Shown piece by piece: positions 10,944-20,022 of a stretch of DNA of 22,583 bases. The notes beneath the pieces were generated by a model, which saw only the letters and a list, made by a program, of their open reading frames with translations, was not told the DNA's origin and made no database searches. The stretch comes from a virus. The stretch spans positions 1 to 22,583 of the IMG/VR virus record IMGVR_UViG_3300030329_004153. The stretch is one strand, 5' to 3'. Made by a program: the position numbers and the translations under genes. How positions within the stretch are numbered: the first letter of the stretch is position 1; every line of letters begins with the position of its first letter.

Positions 10944-11651
10944 ATGGTTGATGAAGGAGTATCCGCTACTGCAGAAGAACAAAATTCGGAAAAAACCGAA
11001 AAAAGTTCAGAGCAGCAGCAACAGGAATGGAACAAGGAGCGTCAGTATCGTGACGAACTGAGTGCGGCTGGCAAGAGAGAGGCCCAGCTTCAGGCCCAAC
11101 TGGCACAAACCATCGCCGAGCGGAACCGCATGAAGCAGGACATGGACGACAAGGCCGAGGAAACCGAACAGGTGGACTTGGATGTCTACGAGAACCTGAG
11201 AGACAAAGTCGTCAAGCTCGAAGGGAGCCTCAAGGAGACCCGACGGGATCTCACCTCCGCCAAGCAGCAGTTGGGGCAGGCCGAACAGACTGCCCGCGAC
11301 CAGCAGGGTCAAAAGGTTCTCGATGACACCCTGACGAAGTTCGACAAGGAGTATGGTCCTCACCGCAACGAGGTTTTGCCTGAAGTCGAGGAGGAATACC
11401 AGCAACTCCAGATCAATAAGCTCCCTGCCGCCCAGCAGAAAGCATGGGTGGAAAAAGCCCTGAAACTTGCCTACGTCGAGAAATCGGATGGCAAGAAGCC
11501 TGACAAGGATGACTCCGAACAGAAGCCTGACAACGATGGAAAGCCGGTCCTAGATAGCGGTCAAGGTGGCCGAGTCTCGGGCGGCACGGACATTAAAGAA
11601 GGCTCCCTGAAGGACGTCAAGGAACAGATGAAAAAGCTGTTCCGGAAGTAG
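10944..11651 (+). CDS. Capsid scaffolding protein
   Basis: This 235-residue protein is highly charged and glutamine-rich, with long heptad-compatible helices between residues about 25 and 120 and a second helix near 125-175. A disordered Lys/Asp linker (about 178-210) and a basic C-terminal helix (LKDVKEQMKKLFRK) follow. A coiled-coil rod with a basic terminal coat-binding helix is typical of phage scaffolds such as those of P22 and phi29. Position between portal and major capsid gene supports the call. AAAGGAG precedes the ATG. No protease gene is visible nearby, so the scaffold may exit intact rather than be cleaved. Confidence 0.85.
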   Translation: MVDEGVSATAEEQNSEKTEKSSEQQQQEWNKERQYRDELSAAGKREAQLQAQLAQTIAERNRMKQDMDDKAEETEQVDLDVYENLRDKVVKLEGSLKETRRDLTSAKQQLGQAEQTARDQQGQKVLDDTLTKFDKEYGPHRNEVLPEVEEEYQQLQINKLPAAQQKAWVEKALKLAYVEKSDGKKPDKDDSEQKPDNDGKPVLDSGQGGRVSGGTDIKEGSLKDVKEQMKKLFRK

Positions 11652-11690
11652 CCAGCACGGCCGCTCCTTCAGGGAAGAAGGAGTATTATC

Positions 11691-12743
11691 ATGGCAACCA
11701 ACCTTGTGAACGCAACTCGCGTTTTCGTCAACAAGGCTTGGAAGTCTCACATTTCCTATGGTATGCCTCTGCTGACACGCCTCATGGAGCGTCAACAGAT
11801 TTTCCCCGGTGGTCTCCAGTATGAGATGATCGGAGAAGTAGCCGACACCGAATCGCTGGTTCAGGAGTACGGACCGAATGATCCGTTGGTCGGCGGGTCC
11901 AAGGAAATCCTTGAGAAACCCAAGTGGAATCGTGCGTACATCACGATCCCCGTCGAAAAGACGGTAGACGAAGACGTCATAAACGCCCCCGAGGGCGACG
12001 GCAAGCTGATCGACACGGCAGAAGTGATCGCCAAGAACGCCCTGCGGTCGATGAAGCAGCTGATGTACAAGAGGATCTACGGCTCAGCCAACGACGCCGA
12101 GATCGACACCTATCACACTTACCTGCAGGGTCTCTGTTCCGCACTGGACACAGACAAGACCTATGGCGGTCTGACCCGTGCTACCAGCGTCACCAACGAA
12201 TGGTGGCAGGCAGCCGACTACGCCGCCCACGACACCGCGGCCACCATTTCCAAGTCGAATCTCTGGAACTGGCTGGACAGCGTCCGTGAATTTACCGAAG
12301 GGTCGGACGACATTCTCATCATCATGGGCAGCACCCTGTACAACAGGATGAAGGCCCAGATGGAGGCGTCCAACTCCTACGAGGTGAGCGGAAACGCGGC
12401 CAAGCAGGGATTCCGGAGCATGTCACTCGACGGTTACGAAATCGCCGAGGATCTGCGTCTGGAACGGTTGACCGGGGCCGATGTGGAACACCGGGATGGA
12501 AGCGACGCCGGACTCGACGGAACCACCGCCGATGTCGGCTCGACATACGTATTTGTCCTGAACCTGAATACGTGGAGCCTGCGTTATACGGACCGTGCAG
12601 GCAGCCCGTTCGATATGAGCGATTTCTTCGATCAGGACAAACTCATCGGCGGTCTCGAAAAATCTCTGGCCCGGATCAAGTGGAAAGGCAATCTCATCTG
12701 TGAGCAGCCCAACGCCAACCTGATGCGGACTGCAATTACCTGA
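11691..12743 (+). CDS. Major capsid protein (HK97-fold type)
   Basis: This protein of 350 residues follows the scaffold and is preceded by AAGGAG. The N-terminal arm (ATRVFVNKAWKSHISYGMPL) leads to an ITIPVEKTVDEDVINAPEG segment, a spine-helix-like region (IDTAEVIAKNALRSMKQLMY) and an axial-domain style ILIIMGSTLYNRM. The closing P-domain/beta segment is YVFVLNLNTWSLRYTDR and DKLIGGLEKSLARIKWKGNL. This order is typical of HK97-fold coat proteins in podoviruses. There is no long N-terminal delta domain, consistent with a separate scaffold. Expected at hundreds of copies per particle. Confidence 0.88.
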   Translation: MATNLVNATRVFVNKAWKSHISYGMPLLTRLMERQQIFPGGLQYEMIGEVADTESLVQEYGPNDPLVGGSKEILEKPKWNRAYITIPVEKTVDEDVINAPEGDGKLIDTAEVIAKNALRSMKQLMYKRIYGSANDAEIDTYHTYLQGLCSALDTDKTYGGLTRATSVTNEWWQAADYAAHDTAATISKSNLWNWLDSVREFTEGSDDILIIMGSTLYNRMKAQMEASNSYEVSGNAAKQGFRSMSLDGYEIAEDLRLERLTGADVEHRDGSDAGLDGTTADVGSTYVFVLNLNTWSLRYTDRAGSPFDMSDFFDQDKLIGGLEKSLARIKWKGNLICEQPNANLMRTAIT

Positions 12744-12762
12744 TGAAAGGTGGTGATTCTTA

Positions 12763-13380
12763 ATGGCAGCTTCAACAATCGACGACCAATATGTACACCT
12801 GTTCGATCTGGTGCCGGGTCCCGTTCGCCACGGCTGGCTTCCGCCGGCTGACAGCAACGGCAACACCTTCACCAACAGCAGCCACCACAATGTTGCGACC
12901 GCGGAGTACGATGTCGGCTTCAAAGTCGGCGTTTACGACCGGACCAACAAGGGTCACGCCGTTTTCGCCTACCTGCAGATGGGAACCGCTTCCGGTGTCG
13001 CCGTGGCCGCCAAGGCCATCATGGCTCCCGGTAACGTCACCACCGCGGGCAGCAACGCCAAACACTGGTCAATCGTGACCAACGACCCGGATCAGTTCGT
13101 GGAGGATTCCTTCGCGTGTGTCGCCTTATCGGCGATGACCGAGGATTACTACGGCTGGTTCTGGTGCGGCGGCGTCTGCCCTGTCGGCTGGGTTTCCGCT
13201 CTGGACGGCAACTACAAGACGGCCAACGGCCGGGAAGTGGTTGAAGGCGGTATGGCGTGCGTGGATCACTCCACGAACGACGAACTGGCGTTCGGCAACG
13301 CCTACGGTGCCACCGGTGCGACCAGCGGTAACGCGACCTTGTCCAAGGTCATTGGCTGGAGCATGAACGCCCAAGCGTAA
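12763..13380 (+). CDS. Putative capsid decoration/virion protein
   Basis: This 205-residue protein follows the major capsid gene by 19 bases, with AAAGGTGG as ribosome site. It is rich in Gly, Ala, Val and Asn with many predicted strands (VGFKVGVYDR, HAVFAYLQMG, YGWFWCGGVCPVGWVSALD). The paired cysteines in WCGGVCPVGW stand in a hydrophobic stretch; whether they form a disulfide cannot be said. Location and composition fit a head decoration or stabilising protein. No family is recognised with certainty. It is within the unit bounded by the promoter at 10774 and the terminator at 14022. Confidence 0.7.
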   Translation: MAASTIDDQYVHLFDLVPGPVRHGWLPPADSNGNTFTNSSHHNVATAEYDVGFKVGVYDRTNKGHAVFAYLQMGTASGVAVAAKAIMAPGNVTTAGSNAKHWSIVTNDPDQFVEDSFACVALSAMTEDYYGWFWCGGVCPVGWVSALDGNYKTANGREVVEGGMACVDHSTNDELAFGNAYGATGATSGNATLSKVIGWSMNAQA

Positions 13381-13397
13381 CCTGAAAGGAGTTAATC

Positions 13398-13694
13398 ATG
13401 GCAATACCAACAACAGAAGCGTTGGCCCACATGAACAACCTTCAGGTTCACTGCGGAACGGCAACGTTTACGACCAGTGGCACGACGGTCGCGGTCTCGA
13501 CCCACCTCTCGCGGGTGGTCTCCGGTATTGTGACCCCGAACGCGGTAACGGCGGACGCGGAAACGCACTCCGCCGAGACCGGGTACGTGGCGGACATGAC
13601 AACGCCGGGATCGGTGACGATCTCGCGTGTCGTGGAAACCGGCGGAACGATTACCAGCGGCGGCGTTGTGAACTTTATGTTCTTTGGCTTTTAG
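13398..13694 (+). CDS. Small beta-rich decoration-type protein, first copy
   Basis: This 98-residue protein has AAAGGAG six bases before the ATG. After an N-terminal helix (TEALAHMNNLQ) it is almost all beta strand with Thr/Val/Gly turns: ATFTTSGTTVAVST, GIVTPNAVTADAETHS, VTISRVVETGGTITSGG and a hydrophobic end VVNFMFFGF. The following gene of equal length is a clear paralogue, sharing VTPNAVTADAET and RVVETGGTITSGG. Its size, duplication and position next to the capsid gene suggest a small decoration or symmetry-capping protein. Confidence 0.75.
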   Translation: MAIPTTEALAHMNNLQVHCGTATFTTSGTTVAVSTHLSRVVSGIVTPNAVTADAETHSAETGYVADMTTPGSVTISRVVETGGTITSGGVVNFMFFGF

Positions 13695-13712
13695 CCGGAA
13701 AGGTGGTGAAGC

Positions 13713-14009
13713 ATGGTCGCATTTGATGATGACAACATGGTTCGCGGATGCCTTACGGGCTTGAGGACAATCGCCGGAACGGTGTCGTTCTCCACATCCG
13801 ATACTCAGGTAACTGTTGAGGACTCGGGTCTGACGCACGTTGTTGCCGGCTATGTCACCCCCAACGCGGTGACGGCGGATGCGGAAACGTATTCCCTGAC
13901 AACCGGCAATCTGGATGACCGCGGAACGCTGACTATCGACCGGGTGGTTGAGACCGGCGGGACGATTACGTCCGGCGGGACCGTCAGTTTCGTGGCAATG
14001 GGTTATTAA
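13713..14009 (+). CDS. Small beta-rich decoration-type protein, second copy
   Basis: This 98-residue protein is the same length as the preceding gene and is preceded by AAAGGTGGTGA. The shared segments VTPNAVTADAET and RVVETGGTITSGG are encoded with several silent third-base differences, so both copies have been kept under protein-level selection. The N-termini differ completely (MVAFDDDNMVRGCLTGLR here), as would be expected if each copy docks at a different site. It is the last gene before the intrinsic terminator. Confidence 0.75.
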   Translation: MVAFDDDNMVRGCLTGLRTIAGTVSFSTSDTQVTVEDSGLTHVVAGYVTPNAVTADAETYSLTTGNLDDRGTLTIDRVVETGGTITSGGTVSFVAMGY

Positions 14010-14021
14010 CCTCCCTCTCCC

Positions 14022-14060
14022 GCGGGCGTCCGGTTCATTCTGGACGCCCGCAGGGTTTTT
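14022..14060 (+). terminator. Intrinsic terminator closing the capsid transcript
   Basis: GCGGGCGTCC pairs perfectly with GGACGCCCGC around a ten-base loop. AGGG and five T residues (14056-14060) follow. It lies 12 bases after the second small paralogue and 14 bases before the adaptor gene, so it separates the capsid unit from the tail unit. Partial read-through would supply tail genes at a lower level, since no clear promoter is visible between it and the adaptor. Confidence 0.85.
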
Positions 14061-14074
14061 AACGAGGCGACATC

Positions 14075-14767
14075 ATGGCGGACCTTACTCACGACCAGCT
14101 GGTGGATGAAGTTCAGGGCTACCTTGCCAAGGACAGCAATGATTCCTTGGTGGATGACACCCGTGCTTCCCGCTGGGTTAATGAGGGAATACGACGAATC
14201 ATTGAGCTGAACCCCGGCTTGAAGGACGCCTCTGTCATTGACACCTCTACGGTCACATGGGCGACCGACGACTTTGACTACCTACTGGCTGCGTGGGATG
14301 TGGCAGGCCCTCCTGATTACAAGGTGGGCCGGATCAAGCGGATCAAGTACATCGACACGACCAACGAGGACTATCATTCCCTCAAGCCCTACATCGGTGG
14401 CGTGGACGCATGGGACGCCCGATGGCCCTACCCGCCGGCCGCCGGGAACGGTATCCCGGAATGGTACATTGTCAGGGACTTCAAGCAGATCGAGGTGATC
14501 CCGGTTCCGGGAAGCGACCAGAACGGCAAGGCGATGTACCTCTACTACGACCAGATGCCGGGCGACATTGCCACCACGGAAACCCCGGTCCTGACAAATT
14601 TCAACGAGCAGATCATCCACATGGCACTGGCGGTCGCGTACCGGGCCATGCGGAAGTTTGAGAACGGGGCACGGATGGAGGCACACGCCCAGTTGCTTGT
14701 GGCGACCCGTATGGAGCAGGAAGGCACTTACGAGACAGCTGACGCAGTGGCCGACTTCGGGCCGTAG
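14075..14767 (+). CDS. Head-to-tail adaptor (head completion) protein
   Basis: This protein of 230 residues begins MADLTHDQLVDEVQGYLAKD and continues ASRWVNEGIRRIIELNPG, the helical opening typical of podoviral adaptors (P22 gp4/T7 gp11-type position and fold style). The middle is beta-rich (RIKRIKYIDTTNEDYHSL, WYIVRDFKQIEVIPVPG, AMYLYYDQMPGD). A final helix pair (FNEQIIHMALAVAYRAM, MEAHAQLLVATRMEQEG) follows. Such proteins form a ring under the portal and anchor the nozzle. The downstream gene is nozzle-like, which supports the call. GAGG stands before the ATG. Confidence 0.8.
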   Translation: MADLTHDQLVDEVQGYLAKDSNDSLVDDTRASRWVNEGIRRIIELNPGLKDASVIDTSTVTWATDDFDYLLAAWDVAGPPDYKVGRIKRIKYIDTTNEDYHSLKPYIGGVDAWDARWPYPPAAGNGIPEWYIVRDFKQIEVIPVPGSDQNGKAMYLYYDQMPGDIATTETPVLTNFNEQIIHMALAVAYRAMRKFENGARMEAHAQLLVATRMEQEGTYETADAVADFGP

Positions 14768-14775
14768 GAGACGCT

Positions 14776-16401
14776 ATGAGCCGGGCCGGCGGAAATATGG
14801 ATCTCATCCTGATACCGGGGCTGCACGGTGGGCTGAATACCGGTCTGCCGCGGAACCTGATCGACGTCAGCGAATCACCCAAAATACAGAACTTCATTGT
14901 GGACAAGGGCGTTCTGACCAAGCGGACGGGGTACGCTGCTGCCGGCGGGAGTACTCCGCCTGACGCCCAGATCCAGCACCTGCACTATTACTACGAGCAG
15001 AACGGGGCCAAAAAGCGTATGTGGGCCTTCGAGCAGGACGACATCAAGTGGTCTGCATCCTACGGGGGTAACTGGACGAGGGCTGACAGCGGCGGCGACC
15101 CGTCTGGCAAACAGACGGGAACGGACCATTACTGGTGTACAACCGAGATCGTTCGCCTGAGCGACCTGAAAACCTATCTCTGCTTTCTGCAGCAAAACAC
15201 AAACCCAGAAGACCCTGAGCAAGGGGATGTTGCCGGCCGTGTGCATTATGTCAATGACGCAGAAGCGTCCGGGGCATCAGGCGTTACCATACTGGGGGGG
15301 GCTACCGGTTACAACACATCTGCAACCTACCACCGCTGCAAATGGATGCTGGAGTACGGTAACCGGCTTTGCCTGTACAACATCGTCTGGGATTCCAGCG
15401 GCGACAAACTGATGCCGACACGGATTCAATGGTCCGCTCAGGGATCGTTCACGGTTGCAGGCGACTGGTCATCTACGGCATTTGGTGACCTGAGAACGGG
15501 AGCCGGGGCCATTGTCCGAGCCGAGCTGCTGCGTAATACGGCTTATGTCTACATGGAACATTCCATAATCAGCCAGAACATCACCAATGACTCCTCTGCC
15601 CCGTTCCGGTTCGATACGATGGTCCCCGAAGTCGGTTTGTACTCAGTCAGGCTGCTGGTGAACACGGGGGACGCTCACTACTTTGTGGGCAACAACCGAC
15701 AGATATACGAGTACTTCGGCGGCCGGGATCTGCGGCCCATTGGAGATCCCATCAAGGAGGAGTTCTTCAACGACATCGACAAGACGTTCTCTACCTACAG
15801 GCGTCGGAATCGCAGCTTTGGGGTGTACTTCAGGGACCTGAACGCGGTCGGGTTTGTCATTCCAGTAGACACGACGGACCCGGACATTATCTACGTCTAC
15901 TTCTTTAGGACCCGTCGCTGGTTCAAGTTCAACACGCAACACGCTTTTCAGGCATTTGCCGAGTACCTGAAAGCGGACGGGGTGACCGGCGGGTACGAGA
16001 ACATCCCTTATCTGGCCGGGGTGGGTTCCGGAACCCTGTACCAGTGGGACTACAATACCGCGAACGATGCAGGCACAGCCATCGACGCCTACGTACAGAC
16101 CAAAGACTTCCTGATCGACCTGAAGCACAAGTATGCCGGGATCAATGTGTATTTCGAGGCGTCCGGCGACGGAGCGGCTTCCACGGTGGTTGTGGGCTAC
16201 AGCCCGGACGACAACACCGACCCGGATAGCGGCTGGACAGAGAAGACTGTCACCCTGACAAGTGGGTGGGATCTGTATAAAGCCAACTTCAACCTGAGCG
16301 GTTACATGGCAAAGTTCCAGTTCCGGAACGCCGTGTCAGGAGAGAAGCTGAAACTTGGAAGTATCCGGATTGAGCTGGAGAGGATGGACGAGGAAAAATG
16401 A
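14776..16401 (+). CDS. Tail nozzle-like beta-propeller protein
   Basis: This 541-residue protein starts eight bases after the adaptor stop (GGAG upstream). The opening GGLNTGLPRNLIDVSESPKI followed by QNFIVDKGVLTKRTGY matches the conserved start of podoviral hub/nozzle proteins (P22 gp10 and T7 gp12 class), where SPx2QN and G-x-L-x-(K/R)R-x-GY are frequent. The body alternates aromatic strands (WMLEYGNRLCLYNIVWD, VYVYFFRTRRWFKF-like) compatible with a propeller. The C-terminal part (residues about 420-535) looks like a separate jelly-roll domain. It would cap the tail tube and contact the fibre encoded next. A second ATG at 14797 is possible. Confidence 0.78.
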   Translation: MSRAGGNMDLILIPGLHGGLNTGLPRNLIDVSESPKIQNFIVDKGVLTKRTGYAAAGGSTPPDAQIQHLHYYYEQNGAKKRMWAFEQDDIKWSASYGGNWTRADSGGDPSGKQTGTDHYWCTTEIVRLSDLKTYLCFLQQNTNPEDPEQGDVAGRVHYVNDAEASGASGVTILGGATGYNTSATYHRCKWMLEYGNRLCLYNIVWDSSGDKLMPTRIQWSAQGSFTVAGDWSSTAFGDLRTGAGAIVRAELLRNTAYVYMEHSIISQNITNDSSAPFRFDTMVPEVGLYSVRLLVNTGDAHYFVGNNRQIYEYFGGRDLRPIGDPIKEEFFNDIDKTFSTYRRRNRSFGVYFRDLNAVGFVIPVDTTDPDIIYVYFFRTRRWFKFNTQHAFQAFAEYLKADGVTGGYENIPYLAGVGSGTLYQWDYNTANDAGTAIDAYVQTKDFLIDLKHKYAGINVYFEASGDGAASTVVVGYSPDDNTDPDSGWTEKTVTLTSGWDLYKANFNLSGYMAKFQFRNAVSGEKLKLGSIRIELERMDEEK

Positions 16402-17855
16402 CCAGCCCGTTAGGAATAAAACCTGAAGACATCATTCCGGGTCCTCCCTACGAGTTTGGAAGCCCGGAGCAACAGTTGGCCGAGCTGAGAGACTGGGCCT
16501 CCAAAATGTCCAACGCCCTGATGGACTTCCTGAACCTGCTGGATGGAGACAGTTCTATCGGCCTGTCCGCCGCTGACGACATTATCAATGAGATAAACGC
16601 CAACGGCACAGTAGATGTATCGTACATTTCGATCAACTCCAACGGCACCCTGACAAACGCTGGAAGTGGTCAGGTCACTATTGCCGGGCTTGGATATACA
16701 GGGGACCTGAACGCGACCAACGGGGCGGACTGGGTAAGCAGTCTAACGAGTGTTCCCGGCCGGTTCGGAGACTCTCACGAGGCTTATACGGGCCTGATAA
16801 TGACGTCCAGTTTCATGGGGTATATCAATTCCGGCACTCCCACGGTCTATATCGACAGCAGCGGGAATTTCCTGTTTCAGTGCGACGCAAACAACAAGGT
16901 GGAGTTTGTCGGGGGCACGTTTACGGTAAACGCACAGGCTGGATTCATAGGATCATCAACGGATTATTTTGACATTACCAACTCCAAGATCCAATTAGCC
17001 GACACGGTAAACACGAAGTACCTGTGGCTTGAGGATGGTCAATGGTCCATCCGGGCCGCTGTGGATGGTGGTGGTCCAGCGCTTATTGGGGCTAGGTATG
17101 ATACGTCAGTACAATCCGCCAAATTGCACCTGATGGCTGTCGGAACTGACGAGGCCCGCTTGACTTTTATAGACGGCGGCGGTGTGGAACGGGGGTACCT
17201 GCGTGTGATAGGGACTGCGGCCACTCTTGATGGGTTTGCTATCCAGAATTGCACTATAGCCGCTTCGCAAATCTCCTCCGGATCTATCGCCACAGCCCGG
17301 ATGCAGACCAATGTAGTAGCCGCCATCAACGCTGGATCTGGGGACATTGCTACGGCTCGGATGCAAACAAACGCCATCGCTGCCGTTAATGCAAGTTCGG
17401 GAACCATTGACGTCGATCATGGAGGGCTGGACTTATCCAGCTACACAACTGGAGACCTTGTCTATGCAAGTGCTTCCACCACATTCTCCAAGCTGGGGAT
17501 AGGGACGGCCGGGCAAATTCTGCAGGTCAACAGTGGAGCCACCGCCCCGGAATGGACAACAGGACCCAGCTTTGAGCATGGGTCATATACTGGGGATGGT
17601 GCCGCCCCGAGCTGGGAGACCAAGTACACATTTGGCTTCAGCCCAACGGCGTGCATAGTTCAAAGGGAGACGTCTACTGGGTCGCCAGTTCTGGTTCTTA
17701 CGGCGAACGGTTCGGCGGCGGCTTTCGCAATAAACATGACGGCCGGTTCTGATTTAAGTTCGGACGTCAGGCTGAACGGTACAACACTGCAAGTTAATAG
17801 CGGAAATGCCCACGTAAACGCATCAGCGGATTACCACTGCATTGCGTGGAAATAG
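16398..17855 (+). CDS. Tail fibre / receptor-binding protein
   Basis: This 485-residue protein has its start overlapping the nozzle stop by four bases. The N-terminal helix (SPEQQLAELRDWASKMSNAL) probably attaches to the tail. Repetitive beta-rich Gly/Ser/Thr/Asn sequence follows, with two 20-residue SGxIATARMQTN repeats (294-333). The trimeric-fibre signature HGGLDLSSYTTGDLVYASAS...KLGIGTAGQILQVNSGATAPEW is common in phage fibres. The C-terminal residues about 395-485 form a separate tip-like domain (CIVQRETSTGSPVLVLTANG). Host-surface recognition is the expected role. No enzymatic (lyase or glycosidase) motif is visible. Confidence 0.85.
   Translation: MTSPLGIKPEDIIPGPPYEFGSPEQQLAELRDWASKMSNALMDFLNLLDGDSSIGLSAADDIINEINANGTVDVSYISINSNGTLTNAGSGQVTIAGLGYTGDLNATNGADWVSSLTSVPGRFGDSHEAYTGLIMTSSFMGYINSGTPTVYIDSSGNFLFQCDANNKVEFVGGTFTVNAQAGFIGSSTDYFDITNSKIQLADTVNTKYLWLEDGQWSIRAAVDGGGPALIGARYDTSVQSAKLHLMAVGTDEARLTFIDGGGVERGYLRVIGTAATLDGFAIQNCTIAASQISSGSIATARMQTNVVAAINAGSGDIATARMQTNAIAAVNASSGTIDVDHGGLDLSSYTTGDLVYASASTTFSKLGIGTAGQILQVNSGATAPEWTTGPSFEHGSYTGDGAAPSWETKYTFGFSPTACIVQRETSTGSPVLVLTANGSAAAFAINMTAGSDLSSDVRLNGTTLQVNSGNAHVNASADYHCIAWK
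17277..17396 (+). repeat. Two tandem 20-residue coding repeats in the tail fibre
   Basis: Residues 294-313 and 314-333 share SG(S/D)IATARMQTN(V/A) and then (V/I)AA(I/V)NA. The DNA of the two copies differs at many third positions, so this is a maintained protein repeat rather than a recent slip. The repeats probably extend the trimeric shaft by one unit each. Confidence 0.85.
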
Positions 17856-17864
17856 AGGTGAATC

Positions 17865-20021
17865 ATGTGGATAATCAATAACTATAATCACTTTGAACCC
17901 TTCGCTCCTGCCTACAAGCCGAGTCAGAGATTCGACGGCGGTACGAGTGCGGCATTGATCGCCTCCAGCCTGATTGGCGGAGGTAGCCAGATCGGGGGCG
18001 CGGCGATGGCGGGCGGGTCCAGCCCCAGCGTGTTCAGCACGTTCAGCCGGAACCAGAAGGGGATGGACCGGCTCTTGTTCGACTGGCTCATGGGCATCAC
18101 CCGCGACGGTAAGGGCAAGGAGATCTCTCGTGCCCCGCTGCTGTCCAAAATACAGCAGAAGCTCAAGAATCGGCCGGCCACGCCGGTCGCGGGCCTGACG
18201 GACCAGCAGCAGCAGACCATCGCCGGTGCCGGGCAGACGCTGGGCCGTGCCATGAACCTGCGGGGAGTGGATCAGAATTTCCAACAGGACCTGAAGAACA
18301 GGTTTCTGCCGGCAATGGCCGGGGGCGGACGGATTCCTCCGGGCGGCTCGGCGGTGGTAGGAGAGAACCAGTTACCGGAAATCGTTCATGCCCTGCCCGG
18401 TGGCGGGGTGGAGGTCATCCCGAACCCTGAGACGTTCAAGTCGCCGGAGTCTATCGCCCACGCGATGGCAAGCAAGCAGGCGGCCGAACAGGCAACAGGC
18501 GTTCCGGGAAAGGTCACCGGGACGATTTTCGATGATCCCATCGGTACACGCTTCCAGCTGGACACGGACACCGGCAGCCATTTCCTTCGTCCGGGAGACA
18601 TCCCGACATTTGACATTCGGACCGGGCTGGGTTTCCAGACTGGAAGCTCCTTTTCAGATGGTAACGAGTTTTTATCGAATGATGCGTTTCGACCGTTCCA
18701 GCAGGGATTCGAGCAGTCTGACGAGTTCAACAAGTTCGTCAATTCCCAGCGGGGCAATCCGTTCGGTGCCTTCAAAGGGCTGAACACCAACCGGACCGGT
18801 CAAGCCCGTCGGTATTTCGATGCGTTCGGTCGTTATGTCCGGGGCCTTCCGGTGGCGACCGGTGCCCCGCAGGCGATCACCGATGCGATGGGCAACATCG
18901 GCGGTTTCGGCCAGCCGGACTTCTCGCTGGATGCGTTCAACAATTTCCTGACCGGCGGCACCAACTCGACTGTTGGCGGTCCCTTCGGCGGCGGGGCGGA
19001 AGCCTTCACGCTGGGTCTGGACCCGGTAACCGGTCAGGTGCGGATTAAAGACCCCTTCGCCAGTGCGGATGTGTTCCAGAACATCATCAATGAGTACAAC
19101 GCGACGCTGCCGGTGCAGGGCACAACGGCTCTGGGCGGCGGACCGCAGGTTCCGGGGGCCGAGGACCCGCTGGACGGCGGTGCGGTTGTCGGCACAACCG
19201 ATGCAGGCGGACAGACCACCACGCAGGAGGTTCCCGCTGACGACCCCAGCCTTGGTACACAGACCACCGTTGGGACCGGAGACGGCACCAACGGAACGGT
19301 CGATCCTTTGGGTGACGGCGACGGGGCGGACCCGAACGATCCCAATACCAACGACACGGCCGGCCTGCCGGACCAGTCTGACCCGGCCATACCGGGAACC
19401 GAGGCGAATATCCTCTGGCTACAGGAGCAGCTGGCGACCTTCCTGAACCCGTTTGATTCCACGGCGGCTGAAGCGGCGTTCACCAGCTCTGTTGAGGACC
19501 CGGCATTTGAGACGTTCGACGAGAAGACTCGCCCGCGTATCCGGCAGGCGTTTGCCGGAAACGAGAACTTCTTCGGCGGCGGACGAACGCAAACCGAAGT
19601 GGACGCTCTGGAAGACCTGACCGACAAGCTGGAGGAGTCTCGGACTGAGTTCCTGTTCAATGCCGAGGAGGCTCATAAGAATCGTGGCATCGCCGCGGCA
19701 CGGCTTCAGATGGACCTGACCGAGCTTCCCGGCAAGCTGGACACGACCGAGGCGTCCATCAACCGGATCAACGCCCTGACGGCCTCTACGTGGTCAACCA
19801 TCGACATCAACTCCGCACTGGCGGACGCCCAGATCACCAACACGCAGGCAAACATCTACTCGACGTTGATGGGGATATTCAACATGGAACAGAACCAGCA
19901 GCAGCGTGAGTTCGAGGCGGAATTTCTGGATCTGCTGGAAGTGGACGGCTTCAGCATTGGCGGCCTGATGGACCTGTTATTCAAGTATCAGGACCAAGGG
20001 CAGATAGCTTTAGGAGTGTAA
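17865..20021 (+). CDS. Large internal virion / ejection-type protein
   Basis: This protein of 718 residues has AGAGGTG before the ATG. The N-terminal part is Ala/Gly/Ser-rich with a weak hydrophobic stretch (ALIASSLIGGGSQIGGAAMA). The middle has many aromatic F-x2-F motifs. Residues about 418-512 are a disordered linker of Gly, Asp, Thr and Pro, and the end is helical (residues about 580-700, including RTEFLFNAEEAHKNRGIAAA). The arrangement suits a protein stored inside the head and threaded out during ejection. It is followed directly by two more genes of this style, as in T7 and P22 internal/ejection clusters. No enzymatic motif is seen. A tail spike or head fibre is a less likely alternative. 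Confidence 0.62.
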   Translation: MWIINNYNHFEPFAPAYKPSQRFDGGTSAALIASSLIGGGSQIGGAAMAGGSSPSVFSTFSRNQKGMDRLLFDWLMGITRDGKGKEISRAPLLSKIQQKLKNRPATPVAGLTDQQQQTIAGAGQTLGRAMNLRGVDQNFQQDLKNRFLPAMAGGGRIPPGGSAVVGENQLPEIVHALPGGGVEVIPNPETFKSPESIAHAMASKQAAEQATGVPGKVTGTIFDDPIGTRFQLDTDTGSHFLRPGDIPTFDIRTGLGFQTGSSFSDGNEFLSNDAFRPFQQGFEQSDEFNKFVNSQRGNPFGAFKGLNTNRTGQARRYFDAFGRYVRGLPVATGAPQAITDAMGNIGGFGQPDFSLDAFNNFLTGGTNSTVGGPFGGGAEAFTLGLDPVTGQVRIKDPFASADVFQNIINEYNATLPVQGTTALGGGPQVPGAEDPLDGGAVVGTTDAGGQTTTQEVPADDPSLGTQTTVGTGDGTNGTVDPLGDGDGADPNDPNTNDTAGLPDQSDPAIPGTEANILWLQEQLATFLNPFDSTAAEAAFTSSVEDPAFETFDEKTRPRIRQAFAGNENFFGGGRTQTEVDALEDLTDKLEESRTEFLFNAEEAHKNRGIAAARLQMDLTELPGKLDTTEASINRINALTASTWSTIDINSALADAQITNTQANIYSTLMGIFNMEQNQQQREFEAEFLDLLEVDGFSIGGLMDLLFKYQDQGQIALGV

Positions 20022-20022
20022 T

